From Stenotrophomonas maltophilia (GTDB lineage: Bacteria > Pseudomonadota > Gammaproteobacteria > Xanthomonadales > Xanthomonadaceae), in NCBI GenBank assembly GCA_002435595.1, contig DJBL01000093.1, positions 13,801 through 77,800 on the forward strand: a stretch of 64,000 nt of DNA, read 5' to 3'. This document shows, piece after piece, positions 60,253 through 64,000 of the stretch (position 1 is the stretch's first letter; each line of letters begins with the position of its first letter). The notes beneath the pieces were generated by a model. It was not told where the DNA came from and did not search any database. It worked only from the letters and a program-made list of their open reading frames with translations. A program made the translations under genes and the position numbers.

Positions 60253-63129
60253 TCAAGGCGCCGCGAACGTTTCCATCGGTGCCGGACGCCCCAGCAGGTA
60301 GCCCTGGCCGTAATCGCAGCCCAGCTGCAGCAGCGTGCGCCGCTGGGCGTCGTTCTCGATGCCCTCGCCCACCGTCTCGATGCCCAGCGTGCGCGCCAGC
60401 GAGAGCACGCCCTGCACCAGCGCATAGGTACTCTGCATGTCCTGCCCGTGCAGGCCGGCGATGAAGCTCTGGTCGATCTTCAAAGTGGAGATCGGGAAAC
60501 GGTGCAGATAGGACAGGGCCGAGAAGCCGGTCCCGAAATCATCCAGCTGCACCAGCACGCCGCGCTCGCGCAACTGCTGCAGGATGCGCAGCGTGCGTGG
60601 GCCATCGTCGAGCAATGCCACCTCGGTGATCTCCAGCCGCAGCCGGCGCGGATCGGCACCGGCGGCCTCGATCAGGCCGAACAGGCGCGCGCTGAAATCA
60701 GGCGAACGGAAATGCCGCGGCGAGACGTTGACCGACAGGTATCCCTCCCCGCCCCGGGCCAGCTGCCCGATCACCTCTTCATACAGCAGCCAGTCGACCT
60801 GTTCGATCAGCCCGCTCTCCTCCCCCAGGTCCAGGAACGCGCTGGGCAGCAGCAGGCCACGCCGCTCGTGCTGCCAGCGCAGCAGCGCCTCGTAACCGAC
60901 CACCGCGCCATCGCCCAGGCGCACGATCGGCTGGTAATACGGCAGGAAATCGCGGTTGATGATCGCCCGGCGCAGATCGGCCTCCAGGTCCAGGCTGCGC
61001 AGCGCTTCTTCGCGCATGGCCTCGTCGAACACCGCGCAGCGGTCCTTGCCCTGCGCCTTGGCCCGGTACATCGCCGCATCGGCGTCGCGCACCAGCTCCT
61101 CGCCATTGCGGTAGCGCGGATTCCACAGGGCAATGCCCAGGCTGCCGGAAGGAAACAGCTCCCGGCCCTGCACCCACATCGATTCTTCCAGCGCCACCAG
61201 CATGCGCTGGGAAAAGTCACGCGCCGTTTCCAGGCCATGTTCGCACTGCAGCAGGATCGCGAACTCGTCTCCGCCCAGCCGCGCGACCACGTCGCCACTG
61301 CCGATCATCGACACGATCCGCTTGGCAACCTCCACCAGCATCTGGTCGCCGGCGGCATGGCCGATGCTGTCGTTGACCAGCTTGAACCGGTCTAGGTCCA
61401 GGAACAGCACCGCAAAGCGCGGTCCGTCCGGCTGTCGCGCACGCGCGATCGCATCTTCCAGGCGGTCCAGCAGGTGCAGGCGGTTGGGCAGGCCGGTCAG
61501 CGCATCGTGCATGGCCTGGTGGGTGAGCCGCTGTTCGGCGCGCAGGCGCTCGCCAATCTGCCCGAGCAGTTTGTCATTGACCTCGGCCAGCTCGCGGGTG
61601 CGCTCGTCCACGCGTTTTTCCAGCTCGGCGTGCGCATTGCGCAACCGCTCCTGGTCACGCTGGCGGGCCAGCCCGTTGCCGATGTTCTGGGCCACGAAGG
61701 TGAGCAGGCGCTGGTCGTGCGCGGTGAAGCTCACCTCCGGCGAGTAGCTCTGCACCACGATCACCCCGACCACATCGTCGTCGCTGAGCAGTGGCACGCC
61801 CAGCCAGCAGTGCGAGCGCGCACCAAACTCACGGACCCGGCCGGAGGCCCGCAGCGCGTCGATGTGGTCGCGCGAGGCCAGCAGCGGCTGGCGGTTGCGC
61901 ACGATGAACTCGGTCAGCCCCTTGCTGAACGGTCGCGGCGCGCGCGACGCGTTGTACTCATCCACCGAGTAGACGAAATCCAGCCCGTCGCCGGCCTCGT
62001 TGACCAGGGCGATGTAGAAATTGCGCGCGTCCAGCAGCGTGCCGACCACCCCGTGCACCTGCACGTAGAACTGGGCCAGGCTTTCGGCGCTCATCGCCAT
62101 CTCGGCGATGTTGAACAGCGCCAGCTGCAGCTTCTCGGCGCGTCGGCGCTCGACCACTTCGTCCTGCAGGCTGCGATTGGCGCGCTGCAGCTCCAGCGTG
62201 CGCCGCTCCACCTGACGCTCCAGCTGCACCTGCGCCTGGCGCCGGTCCATCGCGGTGAGGATGTGCTGGGCCACATAACCCAGCAGGGTGCGGTCGGCCT
62301 CGTTGTAGCGCACGCGCTGCTCGTAGCTCTGCACCACGATGGCACCGCACACGCGGCCCTCGCGCAGCATCGGCACGCCCATCCAGTCCAGGCTCTCCGG
62401 CCCACGGCTGGGGTCGTACTCGTCGTTCATCGCCGCCAGCAGCTCGTTGGACGGCCCGCTCAGCGGCTGGCCGTGGCGCAGCAGCGCGAAGGTGAGGCTG
62501 CGCGGCATTTCATGCTCTTCGTAGCTGCGGTCCGGGTCGGCCTCGAAGGTGTCGCGCTGGTCGGCGAAATACAGGAAGCGCACCCGTCGGCGCACATCGT
62601 CGTACTCGACGATGTAGCAGTTCTGCGCGTACATCAACGAATTGAGCACGCGGTGGAAATGCCGCAGCATTTCGGTCATTTCCAGGTCCGCACCGGCCAG
62701 GTCGGCAATCTCGTACAGCGCCTGCTGCAGCCGCTTGGAGGTTTCCAGGGACTTGATCTGCTCGCGTTGGCGGGCCAGCGCCAGCGCGTCTTCCAGCGCC
62801 TGGCGTGCCACGGTCCACCAGCCCGGGTCCGGCACCGCGCCCGCCGCGGTCAGCGCGTGCACGGCCAGCTCGCTGCCGTGATGCTGCCATCGGCGCAGCG
62901 CGGCCTCGGGCCCGGCCACGCCGCCCAGCAGCGCGTCCAGCAGTTCGGGGCCGGTCGGGGTGCAGCCCGGGTGCGCCTGGCAGCCCTCGCCCAGCCCCGG
63001 GTCCGACCACGCCAGCGCCACCTGCGCCTGCCCGGGCAGCAATGCGCACAGCGCCTGCGCAAGCGCAGCGGACACCACTGCGTCGCGATCAGGATGCCCC
63101 ACGTACGTCACCCTCTGGCTGGACAGCAT
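60253..63129 (-). CDS. GAF-GAF-GGDEF-EAL c-di-GMP signalling protein
   Basis: The 958-residue cytoplasmic protein has an N-terminal region (1-120) of no clear domain, a first GAF domain (about 145-290), a coiled coil (296-335), a second GAF (335-485), a second coiled coil, GGDEF (540-705) and EAL (715-950). The catalytic motifs are intact: RLGGDEF (617-623), YEALLR (746-751), VQLDDFGTGFSALSYL, KIDQSF and QGYLLGRP. The RxxD inhibitory site five residues before GGDEF is missing (IGSGD). It may both make and break c-di-GMP. ATG 63127-63129 follows AAGAGA. Confidence 0.9.
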   Translation of the reverse strand: MLSSQRVTYVGHPDRDAVVSAALAQALCALLPGQAQVALAWSDPGLGEGCQAHPGCTPTGPELLDALLGGVAGPEAALRRWQHHGSELAVHALTAAGAVPDPGWWTVARQALEDALALARQREQIKSLETSKRLQQALYEIADLAGADLEMTEMLRHFHRVLNSLMYAQNCYIVEYDDVRRRVRFLYFADQRDTFEADPDRSYEEHEMPRSLTFALLRHGQPLSGPSNELLAAMNDEYDPSRGPESLDWMGVPMLREGRVCGAIVVQSYEQRVRYNEADRTLLGYVAQHILTAMDRRQAQVQLERQVERRTLELQRANRSLQDEVVERRRAEKLQLALFNIAEMAMSAESLAQFYVQVHGVVGTLLDARNFYIALVNEAGDGLDFVYSVDEYNASRAPRPFSKGLTEFIVRNRQPLLASRDHIDALRASGRVREFGARSHCWLGVPLLSDDDVVGVIVVQSYSPEVSFTAHDQRLLTFVAQNIGNGLARQRDQERLRNAHAELEKRVDERTRELAEVNDKLLGQIGERLRAEQRLTHQAMHDALTGLPNRLHLLDRLEDAIARARQPDGPRFAVLFLDLDRFKLVNDSIGHAAGDQMLVEVAKRIVSMIGSGDVVARLGGDEFAILLQCEHGLETARDFSQRMLVALEESMWVQGRELFPSGSLGIALWNPRYRNGEELVRDADAAMYRAKAQGKDRCAVFDEAMREEALRSLDLEADLRRAIINRDFLPYYQPIVRLGDGAVVGYEALLRWQHERRGLLLPSAFLDLGEESGLIEQVDWLLYEEVIGQLARGGEGYLSVNVSPRHFRSPDFSARLFGLIEAAGADPRRLRLEITEVALLDDGPRTLRILQQLRERGVLVQLDDFGTGFSALSYLHRFPISTLKIDQSFIAGLHGQDMQSTYALVQGVLSLARTLGIETVGEGIENDAQRRTLLQLGCDYGQGYLLGRPAPMETFAAP

Positions 63130-63269
63130 GTTGATCTCTTCTGGCACCGGATACCCGGCGCCTCCCCTGTGCCCGGAGCATAACGCGCCCACCGGGGGGC
63201 AATGGAAGCCCGCAACCCCGTTCAGCGCCCCCGGCCGTTGGATCGAACGTCCTCCTGCCCTGCCCTGCC

Positions 63270-63893
63270 ATGTCCGCCGTCGCCGTCGCGCTCCCGTCCA
63301 GCTATGCGGAATCCTGCCCAGCGCTTACTCTGTGCGCCGTGGATGCCGCTGCCCTGCCAACCGACGAGTCGCTGATGCTGGCCTGGGCCGGTGGCGAGCT
63401 GCGCGCCTTCGAAACCCTGTATGCGCGCCACCGCAGCCGCCTGTACAGCTTCCTGCTGCGGCAACTGCGCGATGCCGCGCTGGCCGACGAGATGTTCCAG
63501 GACGTCTGGCAACGGGTGATCGCCGCGTGCGCCGGCTGGCAGCCGGACGCGGCCTTCACCACCTGGCTGTTCCGGATCGCCCACAATCGTCTCAATGACC
63601 ATTGGCGCGCCGCGCGGCACCGCCCGCCGGCGCCGGGCGACGCCGAGGAGCGGGTGGCGCGGATGAGCGATACGCGCACGCCGGAATCGCAACTGTCCGA
63701 GTTCGAACAGCGCCGCCAGCTGCAACTGGCGATGGAGCAGCTGCCCGATGAACAGCGCGAGGTACTGCAGTTGCGGCTGGAGCAGGAACTGAGCCTGGAA
63801 GAGATCGCCCAGATCACCGGCGTGGGCCGCGAGACGGTCAAGTCGCGGCTGCGCTATGCGATGGACAAACTGCGTGCGGGGCTGGGCCAATGA
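63270..63893 (+). CDS. ECF-type RNA polymerase sigma factor
   Basis: The 207-residue product has region 2 (LMLAWAGGELRAFETLYARHRSRLYSFLLRQL, DEMFQDVWQRVI) and region 4 (LQLAMEQLPDEQREVLQLRLEQELSLEEIAQITGVGRETVKSRLRYAMDKLR). ATG 63270 gives an N-terminal extension of about 30 residues; GTG 63339 is an alternative. The stop overlaps the next ATG (ATGA), typical for sigma/anti-sigma pairs. Confidence 0.9.
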   Translation: MSAVAVALPSSYAESCPALTLCAVDAAALPTDESLMLAWAGGELRAFETLYARHRSRLYSFLLRQLRDAALADEMFQDVWQRVIAACAGWQPDAAFTTWLFRIAHNRLNDHWRAARHRPPAPGDAEERVARMSDTRTPESQLSEFEQRRQLQLAMEQLPDEQREVLQLRLEQELSLEEIAQITGVGRETVKSRLRYAMDKLRAGLGQ

Positions 63894-64000
63894 ATCCGTC
63901 CGAGCCGCTGACCCCCGAAGAACGCGAGCTGGCCCGCCTGCTCGGCCGCGCCGCGCCCAGCGTGCCGTCGGCCGCGCTGGACGAGGCGGTACTGGGCGCC
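63890..64000 (+). CDS. start of a gene coupled to the sigma factor, probable anti-sigma factor (3' end outside window)
   Basis: Only 37 residues are visible, beginning MNPSEPLTPEERELARLLGR. The ATG overlaps the sigma-factor stop by 4 nt. A short acidic N-terminus with no membrane segment yet fits an anti-sigma factor, but the assignment rests on position alone. Confidence 0.5.
   Translation, partial: MNPSEPLTPEERELARLLGRAAPSVPSAALDEAVLGA

Overview
The window is a GC-rich, densely coded stretch of a gammaproteobacterial chromosome. It is most likely from a Xanthomonadaceae member close to Stenotrophomonas. The reasons are the housekeeping order (rpsA-cmk, then a separate rpmJ; queA-tgt-yajC-secD-secF), a FimX-like type IV pilus regulator, a FabV-type enoyl reductase, and many short hairpins of the GTAG-REP kind (GTAG, then an arm such as GCCGACC, a 3-nt loop and GGTCGGC) known from Stenotrophomonas. 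I see no rRNA, tRNA, CRISPR array, insertion sequence or prophage. The genus is inferred from gene content, not from a database search.

Layout. 1-7.1 kb: truncated rpsA, cmk, rpmJ, a small BamE-like periplasmic protein, the agmatine-to-putrescine pair aguA/aguB, a GNAT acetyltransferase and a TraB/PrgY membrane protein. 7.2-15 kb: a minus-strand efflux operon with one lipoprotein adaptor and two different RND permeases joined by 4-nt overlaps. 15.1-22.7 kb: two c-type cytochromes, a REP array, an ABC-F ATPase, a LysR/YeiH divergent pair, dbpA and apt. 22.9-38.4 kb: a supra-operonic catabolic island for quinate/shikimate and protocatechuate. 38.5-47 kb: selO, a GST, a cold-shock gene, yaiI, a pseudouridine synthase, yaeQ, a YhiN-type flavoprotein and fimX. 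47-51.5 kb: a TetR gene divergent from two overlapping MFS exporters, then fabV. 51.6-57.7 kb: a long inverted repeat and the queA-tgt-yajC-secDF cluster. 57.9-64 kb: an unusual class III aminotransferase, a LOG-family protein, a GAF-GAF-GGDEF-EAL protein and an ECF sigma factor with the start of its partner gene.

The most coherent system is the 22.9-38.4 kb island. A PQQ-dependent membrane dehydrogenase (quiA), an exported type I dehydroquinate dehydratase (quiB), an exported right-handed beta-helix protein that I propose is the 3-dehydroshikimate dehydratase (quiC) and an OprB-like porin (quiX) would convert quinate or shikimate to protocatechuate in the periplasm. PcaK would import protocatechuate, and PcaHG, PcaB, PcaC, PcaD, PcaIJ and PcaF would take it to succinyl-CoA and acetyl-CoA. 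An IclR-type regulator (PcaR/PcaU) lies inside the island. Motifs matching the 15-bp PcaR operator (recalled as GTTCGATAATCGCAC) occur upstream of quiC (15/15), pcaI (14/15) and quiA (13/15), so the three transcription units look like one regulon.

Other points of interest are the Ala/Ser-rich insertion and the unequal proton-relay residues in the RND pair, a perfect 28-bp inverted repeat beside fabV, a three-copy 58-bp tandem array of REPs, and a duplicated palindromic operator between the TetR and MFS genes.
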